The notes under the pieces: model-generated
Databases searched by the model: none
The model's input: only the letters and a program-made list of their open reading frames with translations
What the model was told of the DNA's origin: nothing
Part shown: in pieces, positions 16,301 through 24,013 of the stretch
Numbering within the stretch: the first letter of the stretch is position 1
Layout: each line of letters opens with the position of its first letter
Program-made: the position numbers and the translations under genes
DNA from: a delta proteobacterium NaphS2
GTDB taxonomy: Bacteria; Desulfobacterota; DSM-4660; Desulfatiglandales; Desulfatiglandaceae
DNA: 32,269 nucleotides
Assembly: GCA_000179315.1 (NCBI GenBank)
Contig: ADZZ01000468.1
Coordinates: forward strand, 1-32,269
Direction: 5' to 3'

Positions 16301-17151
16301 AAATCAATCTGGATTGTTTTCCCTGCTTTTTGGACCAGGCGCTCCGGGCTGCGAAAATGGCCACCAACGATCCCGTGAAAATCAAATCCGTGTTGGATGC
16401 CGTTGCGCTCATGCTGCCGAGTATTTCCCTCGAAAGCACCCCGCCTGAAATCGGGCGGCGCATCTATGGATGCGTGCATGAAATCACGAACAATCGGGAC
16501 CCCTACAGACAAATCAAGGGAGAGAGCACGAAAGAGGCACTCGGCCTCTATCCTTACATGAAGGCGCTGGTGGAAAAATCCAAGGACCCGCTTCTTTCGG
16601 CCATACGGATGGCCATCGCCGGCAACATCATCGATTTCGGCCCCAACCGGAAGTTCGACCTGAAGGAAGAAATCGATCATACCAGGCGAAAGGCATTTGC
16701 CCTTTGCGATTATGAACGTTTCAAAGATGACTTAGCCCGCGCTAAAAGAGTCCTTTATCTGGGGGACAATGCCGGGGAATGCGTCTTTGACAGAGTACTG
16801 CTGGAGACCATGGGTAAACCCACAACCTATGTGGTTCGAGAAAAACCCGTCATCAATGACGCCACCGTCGCGGATGCCCGAGAGGCCGGGATTGACGGGG
16901 TGGCGGAACTGATGAGTTCGGGAACGGACGCACCGGGAACCCTTCTTGAAACCTGCAATGAAGGGTTTTTGCGGCTCTACCGCAATGCGGAATTGATTAT
17001 TTCCAAAGGCCAGGGCAACTACGAAGCCCTTTCCGGCGAAAAAACACCCATTTTCTTCTTGCTGAAAGTCAAATGTCCGGTCATCGCAGACCACCTGAAA
17101 TTGAAAGAGGGAGACATTGTGTTAACGGGCGGAAGCGCACAAAATTCTTAA
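16297..17151 (+). CDS. DUF89-family metal-dependent phosphatase (ARMT1-like)
   Basis: A 284-residue protein of the DUF89 family, whose characterised members are metal-dependent phosphatases acting on damaged or surplus sugar phosphates and related metabolites. Seen are the N-terminal CFPCF pair (Cys7, Cys10), GNIIDFG (109-115), GDNAGE (156-161) with the metal-binding Asp/Asn, INDATVADA, and ISKGQGNYEAL near the end. The stand-alone, roughly 280-residue form with the cysteine pair is the subtype found in archaea and anaerobic bacteria. It is coupled to the HD phosphohydrolase by an ATGA overlap and ends 16 bases before a convergent acyl-CoA dehydrogenase gene. Confidence 0.87.
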   Translation: MKINLDCFPCFLDQALRAAKMATNDPVKIKSVLDAVALMLPSISLESTPPEIGRRIYGCVHEITNNRDPYRQIKGESTKEALGLYPYMKALVEKSKDPLLSAIRMAIAGNIIDFGPNRKFDLKEEIDHTRRKAFALCDYERFKDDLARAKRVLYLGDNAGECVFDRVLLETMGKPTTYVVREKPVINDATVADAREAGIDGVAELMSSGTDAPGTLLETCNEGFLRLYRNAELIISKGQGNYEALSGEKTPIFFLLKVKCPVIADHLKLKEGDIVLTGGSAQNS

Positions 17152-17167
17152 AAGGATTCCGGGCCGA

Positions 17168-18070
17168 CTATTCGAAGATTTTCTCGTCTTTCGCGTCCGA
17201 CTCAGCGGCATCCAGCTCCATGTCCCTTATTTTGCCGGCTTTTTTCATTTTCCAGTATTCCTTGTACCACTCATTGGCAATGATCACGCTCATGACCTCA
17301 TTGGTGCCGGTCCAGATGGAGGCCAGTCGAAGATCCCTGAGAATTCTTTCAACGGGGTAGATGTTGGTGTACCCGATACCGCCCATCACCTGCATTGCGT
17401 TATGCACGGCCTTCTGACATGATTCCGTAACGAATTTCTTTGATTGGGAGACGAGCCTTCGGATCCGTTTTTCATCGATCTGCTCATCCACGGCCCTTGC
17501 TGTCGTGTAAATCATGGACCGGGAAGCGTCCAGAAGGGTAACCGCTTCAGCCACCTGGAAAGAAACACCCTGGAAAGCCGCCACGGGCCGGCCGAATGCC
17601 TTTCGCTTTGTGGTGTAGCCGGTGGCGACATCCACGGCCGGGATTGCCGCACCAATGGTCATGGCTGCCGTTCCCAGGCGTTCCGGGATCATCATGGTAT
17701 TGAAAATTTTGGCGCCCTGGTTCAATTCACCCAGAAGATTTTCCCTGGGGACTTTTACATCGTTAAACACCAGCCGTGAAGCACCGCCGCCGCGGCAGCC
17801 CATCAGACCGTACAGGTATTCCGTTTTCACGCCTTCGGACCTGTCCACAATAAAGCAGGAAATGGACTTGTGCGGCTCTCGATCGGGATCGGTCCGCGCA
17901 TAAACCAGAAAATAGTCGGCACCCTCTCCCCCCTCACGCAAAAATTCCTTGGGGAATTGAATTTTATCGGCATCCATGTCCAGAATCATTTTTCCGGGGA
18001 CGGATTTCACGAAATTACGGGCTTCTTGTTTCAATTTTTTCTGCTGGTCATTCAACAGGTAATCAAACAT
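17168..18070 (-). CDS. Acyl-CoA dehydrogenase with an internal deletion (probably non-functional)
   Basis: An open frame of 300 residues where the family has about 380-400. Residues 1-46 look like the normal N-terminus (ending DADKIQFPKEFLRE). The sequence then jumps to GGEGADYFLVYARTD, which belongs in the middle beta domain. Roughly 100 residues of the N-terminal helical domain, including the usual flavin-contact region before the beta barrel, are missing, yet the frame is kept. The C-terminal domain looks intact (PERLGTAAMTIG, with a glutamate placed as in isovaleryl-CoA dehydrogenase; KAFGRPVAAFQGV; MQVMGGIGYTNIYPVERILRD; WTGTNEVM). The start follows GAGAGGAT. It is a decayed gene or an assembly error at a purine-rich junction near 17932. 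Confidence 0.8.
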   Translation of the reverse strand: MFDYLLNDQQKKLKQEARNFVKSVPGKMILDMDADKIQFPKEFLREGGEGADYFLVYARTDPDREPHKSISCFIVDRSEGVKTEYLYGLMGCRGGGASRLVFNDVKVPRENLLGELNQGAKIFNTMMIPERLGTAAMTIGAAIPAVDVATGYTTKRKAFGRPVAAFQGVSFQVAEAVTLLDASRSMIYTTARAVDEQIDEKRIRRLVSQSKKFVTESCQKAVHNAMQVMGGIGYTNIYPVERILRDLRLASIWTGTNEVMSVIIANEWYKEYWKMKKAGKIRDMELDAAESDAKDEKIFE

Positions 18071-18144
18071 TTTAAAAATCCTCTCTGAGCTTGTGTTTCA
18101 TCACCCTGCCGGTTGCTGTTGAATGTGCAACGAAATGCTGACCT

Positions 18145-18528
18145 TCACTTTTTGTAAGCCGGTTTGAGGTTTTCAAACATGGGATAGTGCCTGGTATTGA
18201 GGGTCCTTAATTCTGCATTCTCAACTTCGGCGGTAGCGGCCAAGATAGCATCAGCGAGGCCAACGCCATGTGACTTGCCATAATCTCGCCTGTAAAGACC
18301 GCCGGCTTTTCCGATAGTCGCGTCTATGGGAACAACACGGAACAGGGATATAAAGCGCTGCAAAGCAATTTGTTCCGCCTCTCCTTTTACACCGGCATAC
18401 AACTCAGCAACAACAATTGATGACAGAATTATACGATCGTTATATTCATTAACGAAATCAACGGCTCTAGGGAATCCCCTAAAAAAATCAACAAGGACAT
18501 CCGTATCCGGAAGAATCGGCTTCTCCAC
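18145..18528 (-). CDS. vapC: PIN-domain ribonuclease toxin (VapC-like), second locus
   Basis: A 127-residue PIN protein. Catalytic acids are visible in PDTDVLVDFFRG (first Asp), VVAELYAG (Glu), and VGLADAILAATA and LNTRHYPMF near the end. The start is GTG sharing one base with the antitoxin stop (TAGTG), which forces coupled translation. It is a different branch of PIN toxin from the one near 1.8 kb. It stands between a decayed acyl-CoA dehydrogenase and an IS-split gene, a typical home for addiction modules. Confidence 0.9.
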   Translation of the reverse strand: MEKPILPDTDVLVDFFRGFPRAVDFVNEYNDRIILSSIVVAELYAGVKGEAEQIALQRFISLFRVVPIDATIGKAGGLYRRDYGKSHGVGLADAILAATAEVENAELRTLNTRHYPMFENLKPAYKK

Positions 18529-18764
18529 TACAAGCCTCTATTCCATTCAGAACGAATTGTTTCAAAATCAGGTAGATCCGTTCGATTACTCCAAATCCCG
18601 GCAGCCTTTTGAAGCACCTGTTTCCTATGGGTTTTGCCGGCTTGATCAATGAGTCTGTCAATGGCCTCCCGGATAAGTTCACTCTGTTTTTTCCCAAGGG
18701 ATTTAGCCATGATAGCCAGTTCGTTGCGCTGATGTTCCGTTAAATATATTTGTGTCCTGATCAT
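18528..18764 (-). CDS. Ribbon-helix-helix antitoxin of the second toxin locus
   Basis: A 78-residue protein from the ATG at 18764. MIRTQIYLTEHQRNELAIMAK followed by GKKQSELIREAIDRLI is the CopG/Arc-type ribbon-helix-helix fold, which dimerises on DNA. The tail with two tryptophans (GIWSNRTDLPDF, SEWNRGL) would bind the PIN toxin. A longer open frame upstream includes the promoter and is not used. It is probably autoregulated at the promoter immediately upstream, where TGTATA is repeated around the -10 box. Confidence 0.88.
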   Translation of the reverse strand: MIRTQIYLTEHQRNELAIMAKSLGKKQSELIREAIDRLIDQAGKTHRKQVLQKAAGIWSNRTDLPDFETIRSEWNRGL

Positions 18765-18795
18765 GTTCAGCCCCCTACATAACGTATACACCACC

Positions 18796-18823
18796 ATTAT
18801 ACATCTTCCAGACAGTATGTCAA
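18796..18823 (-). promoter_or_regulatory. Consensus sigma-70-type promoter of the second toxin/antitoxin pair
   Basis: Minus strand TTGACA (18818-18823), 16-base spacer, TATAAT (18796-18801); both hexamers are perfect. The -10 region is embedded in TGTATA-ATGGTGG-TGTATAC, a direct repeat that also forms a GTATA/TATAC dyad, a likely site for the antitoxin. Confidence 0.83.
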
Positions 18824-18929
18824 GACCACGCGAGGTTTCAGGGACATGTGCTTCAATCGACCCTTCAGTAGTCCTCTTTTTGCCGGTCGCCAGAAAAACC
18901 TCTTTGTCACGGCATGACCGCATTTCACA

Positions 18930-20036
18930 TCACTGTATTACAATGCTATCGATGGTGACAACACCGCTACTAATTGTCAAAGAGTTTATGGATGTGTTTG
19001 AGGATTGGGTTGTAAATGCGAAATCCCATCCACCTCCGAGGCTTAGGATTTTGGATGAATGCAGCGCCAGGTTCTCGTCATAACTCCCCAGAGTTATCTT
19101 TATGGTCTTTCTAGAAGTTGCGGCATCGATGGCGTCTTGAATGGTAGGGTAGCAAGGCATGTTGTCGTTACATGTCTCATCGTCTTTGTTAACGTAGCTG
19201 AAATACCTTTTCATCAGTTCTTTCCAGGTGGTAAAAATGATTTCTTCTTTTTCCAAAAAATTGATCACTTCCGGATCGGAGAAGAGCTGAGCTTCCCATA
19301 CCCGTTGTTGCCAGGAATCTGTGATTTCTTTCAAATTATCACTCTTTACGGAGGGATGAAAAGTGATTTCGGTAATTCCGGAATTTAAAGATTGTACCTG
19401 CTCAAAAAACTGGGCCCGCACTTCTTCATAACTGGTCCCGCCTGGAACCGCCCCAAAATCATCCAGCTTTGGCATAGCGTAATTATTAGACACTGCAATT
19501 AAATCATCCGTAACCGGATAGCCCAGCTCTTTGAGCTTCTGAACCATGGCATCATTGGAAAGATCAATGACCCTAGCGGGAATCTGGTATTCTTCAGCGA
19601 TATCCATATAGACTTTTGAAAATGCATTACTGGCATAAAGTGTTCCCATATGCGTATCCACATGTGTTGGTTTTACGCCTAGGGAAAAAGCTTTCTGAAT
19701 TTGAGCGCGAATCTCTTTTTCAACCTCCTCAGGCCTGGCATTTTGCACCACTTCCGCCGCGCTGGGCCACATAAATTCATCGCCATCCAAAAGGCCCGGC
19801 ACATCTTCTTCCTCCGCCACGGTGCTCCAACGCCAAGTTTCCCATTCGCTTGTTAAAGTCAGATGCAAACCGATATCATACTCCTCGTTGGCTTTAAACC
19901 ATTGCATAAACGCATCGGAATATTCACATGGCATCATCACGGAAGCCGATTGAATCTGCTGATTTACCAGATAGGGTATCACTGCCAGATTCGCCTCTTC
20001 GCACATACCGATATCATCCGCATGTAATATCAGTAC
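18930..20036 (-). pseudogene. C-terminal part of a secreted ChbG/YdjC-like deacetylase split by an IS element
   Basis: The native part encodes LILHADDIGMCEEAN (metal-binding Asp-Asp), then DIGLHLTLTSEWE, THVDTHMGTLY and ITEITFHP, the motifs of the ChbG/YdjC carbohydrate-deacetylase family. These are metal-dependent enzymes removing acetyl groups from amino sugars. A tail of about 70 residues (from TIQDAIDAATSR, with LGGGWDFAFTTQSSN) resembles the repeat units of parallel beta-helix surface proteins. The 5' end lies beyond the IS element, at 21630-21780. Joining the two parts at the target duplication restores one 415-codon frame with a signal peptide. The open frame continues 18 codons into the IS, giving an artificial ATG at 20090, so a truncated cytoplasmic product could still be made. 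Confidence 0.88.
20027..20036 (+). repeat. Target-site duplication of the IS4-family element, left copy
   Basis: ATATCAGTAC here is repeated exactly at 21630-21639 on the other side of the element. The last base is shared with the terminal repeat, so the true duplication is 9 or 10 bp. Confidence 0.9.
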
Positions 20037-20259
20037 TAAAGTTTCACCGTTTTTGAACCTTTTCCAATTTTTCCAGCCAGTTCCGCGCATTTTTTTTATT
20101 ATGCGCAGAGAATTTTGGCACGAAAAATGAAAATTTTTTCAATTTTTATGCCAATAAATTCAACTAGTTATTTAACTTTTTACCCTTGAAATTCGCTCCA
20201 TCTCGTGATAGGATTCGATAACAACTTATTGATATTCCATCGGAAAGGAGCTTGGCAAC

Positions 20260-21597
20260 ATGTTTATTCTAAACGATATCTTAAAGCCTCTACAAAATGC
20301 TTTTTCTTCCACCAATCTCGGCAGGGAACGAGCACACTGGTTCTCTTATGCCATCCTGGCTTTCATCATCCCTTTCACTTCATCTATCTCTTCAAACGTG
20401 TTGCGTTGCCTCAATACCTTGTTTGGGCTCAACATTAACAAACGTCGATTCTACACCTTTATGGCTTCCAACAAAATACCATGGCATAACCTATGGGCCG
20501 CCTTATGGCACCTCATTCCTGACCCCTTGTCCGATGGGCGACTTATGATCGCATTAGATGATTTCATCAATCCAAAGACAGGTCGCAACATCTTCGGATG
20601 TTCTCATATCTTCGATCATGCCGCAAAGGACAATCAATCCAAATATCCATGGGCACAGAATGTGGTTCTTATTGGTCTGTTAAAGGTCATCAAAGGACGA
20701 TGGGCTTGTCTCCCCCTTTCACAGCGATTTTATTTGCCCCAAAAGGCCATAAATGCCAAATCGGACAATATGAGGGTTGCCGGAAAGGTCGTTTCTTTCC
20801 AAACCAAACTCCAACAAGCTGTCGAGATGGTAATTCAGGTAGCTCAACACTTTGCCGGCGTTGACATAATAATCGTTTGTGACAGCTGGTTCGGAAATAA
20901 CGGCCTGTTCAAACCCCTCCGCACTAAACTCGGAAATTTTGTTCATTTGCTTTCAAGATTACGTTCCAATACCGTACTGTACTCCATCCCCAAGATCGGT
21001 TCTTCCAAAAAGCCGGGAAGACCCAAAAAATATGGCAGCAGGTTGGGTTCGTGCGCTGAAATGGCGGCGGCATTCATGGCGTACGCTTCAACCTATCACG
21101 TCTTCCTGTACGGAAAATACCGTGAAGTCAACGCATACTCCCAAATCGTTATGCTCAAAACACTCAAGTGCCCTGTCCGGGTTGTCTGGGTCTTTCGAAA
21201 AACACAGTGGATCGCAATCTTCTCCACGGACTTGAAGCTGTCGGTTGAGCAAATTATCGAGTATTATGGGGCCAGGTGGAAAATCGAGTCGGGTTTCAAG
21301 GAGATCAAGCAAGACATTGGAAGCAGCAAAAGCCAAACCCGCAATGCACAGGCAGTGATCAATCACATCAATTTTTCCATAATGGCCGCAACAATCATTT
21401 GGATCTATGGTTCACGGCTCGAAAACATTCCCGAACGCAGGCACAAGGTCAAGGGTCGCAACAGTTTCGCCTTTTCCGACCTGAGACATATCATCGCTAA
21501 GTCCGCATTGAGCGATGATTTTCATGCCGTTTGCAACCAAGACAACAAACTGCCCCGAAAATCTTTCCTGGAGGCGTTGCTGCGCATGGTCGGCTGA
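20260..21597 (+). CDS. IS4-family DDE transposase
   Basis: A 445-residue transposase. Catalytic residues are the aspartate in IALDDF (Asp100 or Asp101), Asp208 in IIVCDSWFGN, and Glu343 within the family signature Y336-x2-R339-x3-E343-x6-K350 (YGARWKIESGFKEIK), which is diagnostic for IS4. The N-terminal region (about 1-90) is helical and would bind the ends. AAGGAG (20245-20250) precedes the ATG with good spacing. No stop or frameshift is present, so the element is potentially active. Confidence 0.95.
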   Translation: MFILNDILKPLQNAFSSTNLGRERAHWFSYAILAFIIPFTSSISSNVLRCLNTLFGLNINKRRFYTFMASNKIPWHNLWAALWHLIPDPLSDGRLMIALDDFINPKTGRNIFGCSHIFDHAAKDNQSKYPWAQNVVLIGLLKVIKGRWACLPLSQRFYLPQKAINAKSDNMRVAGKVVSFQTKLQQAVEMVIQVAQHFAGVDIIIVCDSWFGNNGLFKPLRTKLGNFVHLLSRLRSNTVLYSIPKIGSSKKPGRPKKYGSRLGSCAEMAAAFMAYASTYHVFLYGKYREVNAYSQIVMLKTLKCPVRVVWVFRKTQWIAIFSTDLKLSVEQIIEYYGARWKIESGFKEIKQDIGSSKSQTRNAQAVINHINFSIMAATIIWIYGSRLENIPERRHKVKGRNSFAFSDLRHIIAKSALSDDFHAVCNQDNKLPRKSFLEALLRMVG

Positions 21598-21615
21598 TCA
21601 AGCCGGGGGCATTTT

Positions 21616-21629
21616 CTGTGAAACTTCAG
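21616..21629 (-). repeat. Right terminal inverted repeat of the IS4-family element
   Basis: Reads CTGAAGTTTCACAG inward on the minus strand and pairs with CTAAAGTTTCACCG at 20036-20049. Confidence 0.88.
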
Positions 21630-21639
21630 ATATCAGTAC
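21630..21639 (+). repeat. Target-site duplication of the IS4-family element, right copy
   Basis: ATATCAGTAC, identical to 20027-20036. On the minus strand it encodes the Val-Leu-Ile that is repeated at the start of the other gene half. Confidence 0.9.
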
Positions 21640-21780
21640 CTTCGAGCCGGCTGGAAAGCCCAGTCTTTCGGCCTGATTTGCATACACTGGCTGCAAAGGG
21701 TCTTGATCCGTTTTTCCATAGGAAGGCAGGACAGACAAGAAAAAAATCATCATCCCAATTATGCGTTTCTTATTTTTCAC
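21630..21780 (-). pseudogene. N-terminal part (signal peptide) of the IS-split ChbG/YdjC-like gene
   Basis: Fifty native codons starting at a GTG with AGAGGG upstream. The peptide has a basic start (KNKKR), a hydrophobic core (MMIFFLSVLPS) and a likely cleavage near SYG. The mature start follows, ending AERLGFPAGSKVLI at the IS junction. Beyond it the frame reads into the element's right end and stops at 21598. In secreted relatives this segment leads directly into the HADD metal-binding motif, which is exactly what the other half supplies at 20036. The region from here to the transporter stop (295 bases) shows no convincing gene. Confidence 0.85.
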
Positions 21781-22075
21781 GCTATCCCTCTTTCTTTTTG
21801 GGGACCGATCCTTCGGCGTTAAAACTGCCAGCCGAACAAAAATTTCAGTGCCACAATAAACGGATTTTCGCCCAACAGCCGACTGGTGAGATCGTTTTCC
21901 ATACGCATATTGCGTGGACATCGACATCCGTGGATAAAGATCGACACTAATTATGTACGATATCTGAGCAATTCGCATGGGGCATGTTTAAAATCGTACT
22001 GCAATCCGAAGGAATGTCAAGAAAATTAATTAGTAAATGGGGAGTTATCAGCCTTTAATTCCCATCGAAGCGGGC

Positions 22076-24013
22076 TCAGACATCCACAAAGTGGCAGGCG
22101 ACCCAGCCGTGTTCGGACTTGTGAATGGAGGGGAATTCTTCCTGACAGATATTCTTTCCCTTGGGACACCTGGGGAAAAAGGGACAGCCCTTTGACGGTT
22201 CCCCATCGGGCGGTACCTTCCATCCCTGTTGCCGGTTTCCGCCCGCCCCTTCCAGCAGCATTTTCGTGTAGGGATGAACCGGATTTGAAATGATGCGGGA
22301 GGCACGGCCCAATTCCACCAGATACCCCGACAGCATGATCCCCATGCGGTCGCTGATCTTTCGGGCCAGGGCGATGTCGTGGCTCACGAAGAGCATGGTC
22401 AGGCCCCGCTCTGTCTGAAGGTCCAGGAGCAGTTTCAGGACCTTTGCCTGAACGCTGGGATCCAGGGCACTGGTGGGCTCATCGGCAATTAGAAGGGAGG
22501 GCGTTAGGATCAGGGCTCTGGCGATACAGACCCTTTGGAGAGCCCCCATGTTCAGCTCATGGGGATAACGCCCAAGAAAAGTATCATCGGTGGAAAGATG
22601 CACATCGACCAAAACGGACTTCACCATTTCCTTCCGCTCGTCTTTGCCTAGACCCAAGCCGTGGATGGCAAGGGGTTCGGCCACGGCGTCCAGCACCGTA
22701 AACCGGTGACTGATGGATGCTGCGGGATTCTGATAGACCACACCGACCTTTCGCGCCATGGACCGGACATCTTTCTTGAGCCATTCATCCATGTCGCGAT
22801 CTTCCAGAATGCGACTTCCACGGTCCTGGGCCAGGACCCCTGCGGCAATCATGGCCAGGGTGGTCTTTCCCGATCCGGTCTCCCCCACAAGAGACAAGAG
22901 ATCCCCCGCCTTTAACACCAGATCCGTGGGATGAAGGGCCGTTTTCTCGTCGTACCGTTTGCTGATCCCTTGAAGAGAGAGTATGGAGACGATACCGCGG
23001 CGCAGGCACCGGACCCGGTGATGCGCCACCGTTTCGAGGGTTACGATGCCGGTTCTGCATGCTTCGATGGTCTGAGTGCACCGGCCCTGGAACAGGCATC
23101 CGACGGGCGGCGCGTGCCCGTCCATGTGGGCGGATTCGGGAATTTGAATGTGGGAGTGGTGATATTGAGCAGCGTCCCCACGGCCGTGCTGATGCACCAG
23201 ACGATAGAACGCATCCCCGCGAATGCCCCCCAGCTCCCTGGCCGTGCCCATGGTGGGGTACGACCGGCCCAGGGCCAAGGTATAGGGATGCAGCGGATTT
23301 GAAAACATTTCCCGGGCCGGCAGGGTTTCCATCACCTGCCCCAGATACAACACGGCCATTTCATCCCCGTGGGCCACGGCAAACGCCAGATCGTGGGTGA
23401 TCAGCAGAACACCCTTGCCCCGCTGTTTATAATCCTCAATAATGTCCGACACAAACCCCTTGTTCAGTGCGTCCAGGGCCGAGGTGGGCTCATCCAGAAT
23501 CAGGATATCCGGGTCCAGAATGGTGGCCATGGCCAGAAGACTCCGTTGCACCTGCCCCCCGCTCAACTGGTGAGGATAATGGCGGTAACAGTTTTCGGGA
23601 AGACCCATCTCCAACAGGGCGCGGGACGCCCGGTGCAACGCCTCTTTTCGACTCCGCCCAGCCAATTTCATGACGGGTTCGGCCACCTGGTCGATGATCC
23701 GATAGGAGGGGTTCAGGGTTTCGGCGCCGTTTTGAAAGACCATCGCAATTTTTTGCCATCGAATGGCATTAAGCGCCATATCATTTGAAAAATCCATGTA
23801 CCGGTCATTCAAAAGGATTCGCCCCGTTGTCTCGGCATTTTGGGGAAGCAGCCCGAGGCACGCTTTTCCCAAGCTTGTTTTGCCGGATCCCGATTCCCCC
23901 ACCAGGGCAAGGCATTCCCCCTCTTTGACGGCAAGGGTCGCCTCTTCAACCGCCTGAATACTGTGATCCCCGTCCCGGTAGACGACGCTGAAATCCTGAA
24001 TCATCAAACTCAT
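22076..24013 (-). CDS. Fused double ATPase of a peptide-type ABC importer (DppD-DppF-like)
   Basis: A 645-residue protein with two ABC domains in tandem. Domain 1 has GESGSGKTS (Walker A), LSGGQVQR (signature) and ILILDEPTSALD (Walker B). Domain 2 has GETGSGKTT and LLIADEPTSALD, but its signature reads LNMGALQR (487-494) instead of LSGGQ. Each half ends with the cysteine-containing oligopeptide/dipeptide C-terminal region (CLFQGRC; CPFFPRCP), known to hold an iron-sulfur cluster in some relatives. Start is the ATG at 24013 after GGGAGG, overlapping the permease stop (ATGA). It energises import by the upstream permeases. One composite ATP site may be weak. Confidence 0.9.
   Translation of the reverse strand: MSLMIQDFSVVYRDGDHSIQAVEEATLAVKEGECLALVGESGSGKTSLGKACLGLLPQNAETTGRILLNDRYMDFSNDMALNAIRWQKIAMVFQNGAETLNPSYRIIDQVAEPVMKLAGRSRKEALHRASRALLEMGLPENCYRHYPHQLSGGQVQRSLLAMATILDPDILILDEPTSALDALNKGFVSDIIEDYKQRGKGVLLITHDLAFAVAHGDEMAVLYLGQVMETLPAREMFSNPLHPYTLALGRSYPTMGTARELGGIRGDAFYRLVHQHGRGDAAQYHHSHIQIPESAHMDGHAPPVGCLFQGRCTQTIEACRTGIVTLETVAHHRVRCLRRGIVSILSLQGISKRYDEKTALHPTDLVLKAGDLLSLVGETGSGKTTLAMIAAGVLAQDRGSRILEDRDMDEWLKKDVRSMARKVGVVYQNPAASISHRFTVLDAVAEPLAIHGLGLGKDERKEMVKSVLVDVHLSTDDTFLGRYPHELNMGALQRVCIARALILTPSLLIADEPTSALDPSVQAKVLKLLLDLQTERGLTMLFVSHDIALARKISDRMGIMLSGYLVELGRASRIISNPVHPYTKMLLEGAGGNRQQGWKVPPDGEPSKGCPFFPRCPKGKNICQEEFPSIHKSEHGWVACHFVDV

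Larger units (their letters stand above)
20036..21629 (+). mobile_element. Complete IS4-family insertion sequence, about 1.59 kb
   Basis: The ends are inverted repeats: CTAAAGTTTCACCG at the left (20036-20049) and, in reverse complement, CTGAAGTTTCACAG at the right (21616-21629), matching at 12 of 14 bases. A 9-10 bp direct repeat flanks the element. It carries one transposase gene with the YREK signature. It has split a ChbG/YdjC-like gene that lies on the opposite strand. Clean ends, an intact duplication and an intact transposase suggest a recent insertion. Confidence 0.92.

Noticed and set aside
18930-20090. Treating the deacetylase-like frame from the ATG at 20090 as a complete native gene
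   Set aside because: The first 18 codons come from the IS end, and the true signal peptide is on the far side of the element.
20101-20130. Left IS end first placed near 20119 from a loose CACGAAAAATG/CACAGAAAATG match
   Set aside because: The repeats CTAAAGTTTCACCG/CTGAAGTTTCACAG with a flanking 9-10 bp duplication and restored reading frame are far better, placing the end at 20036.
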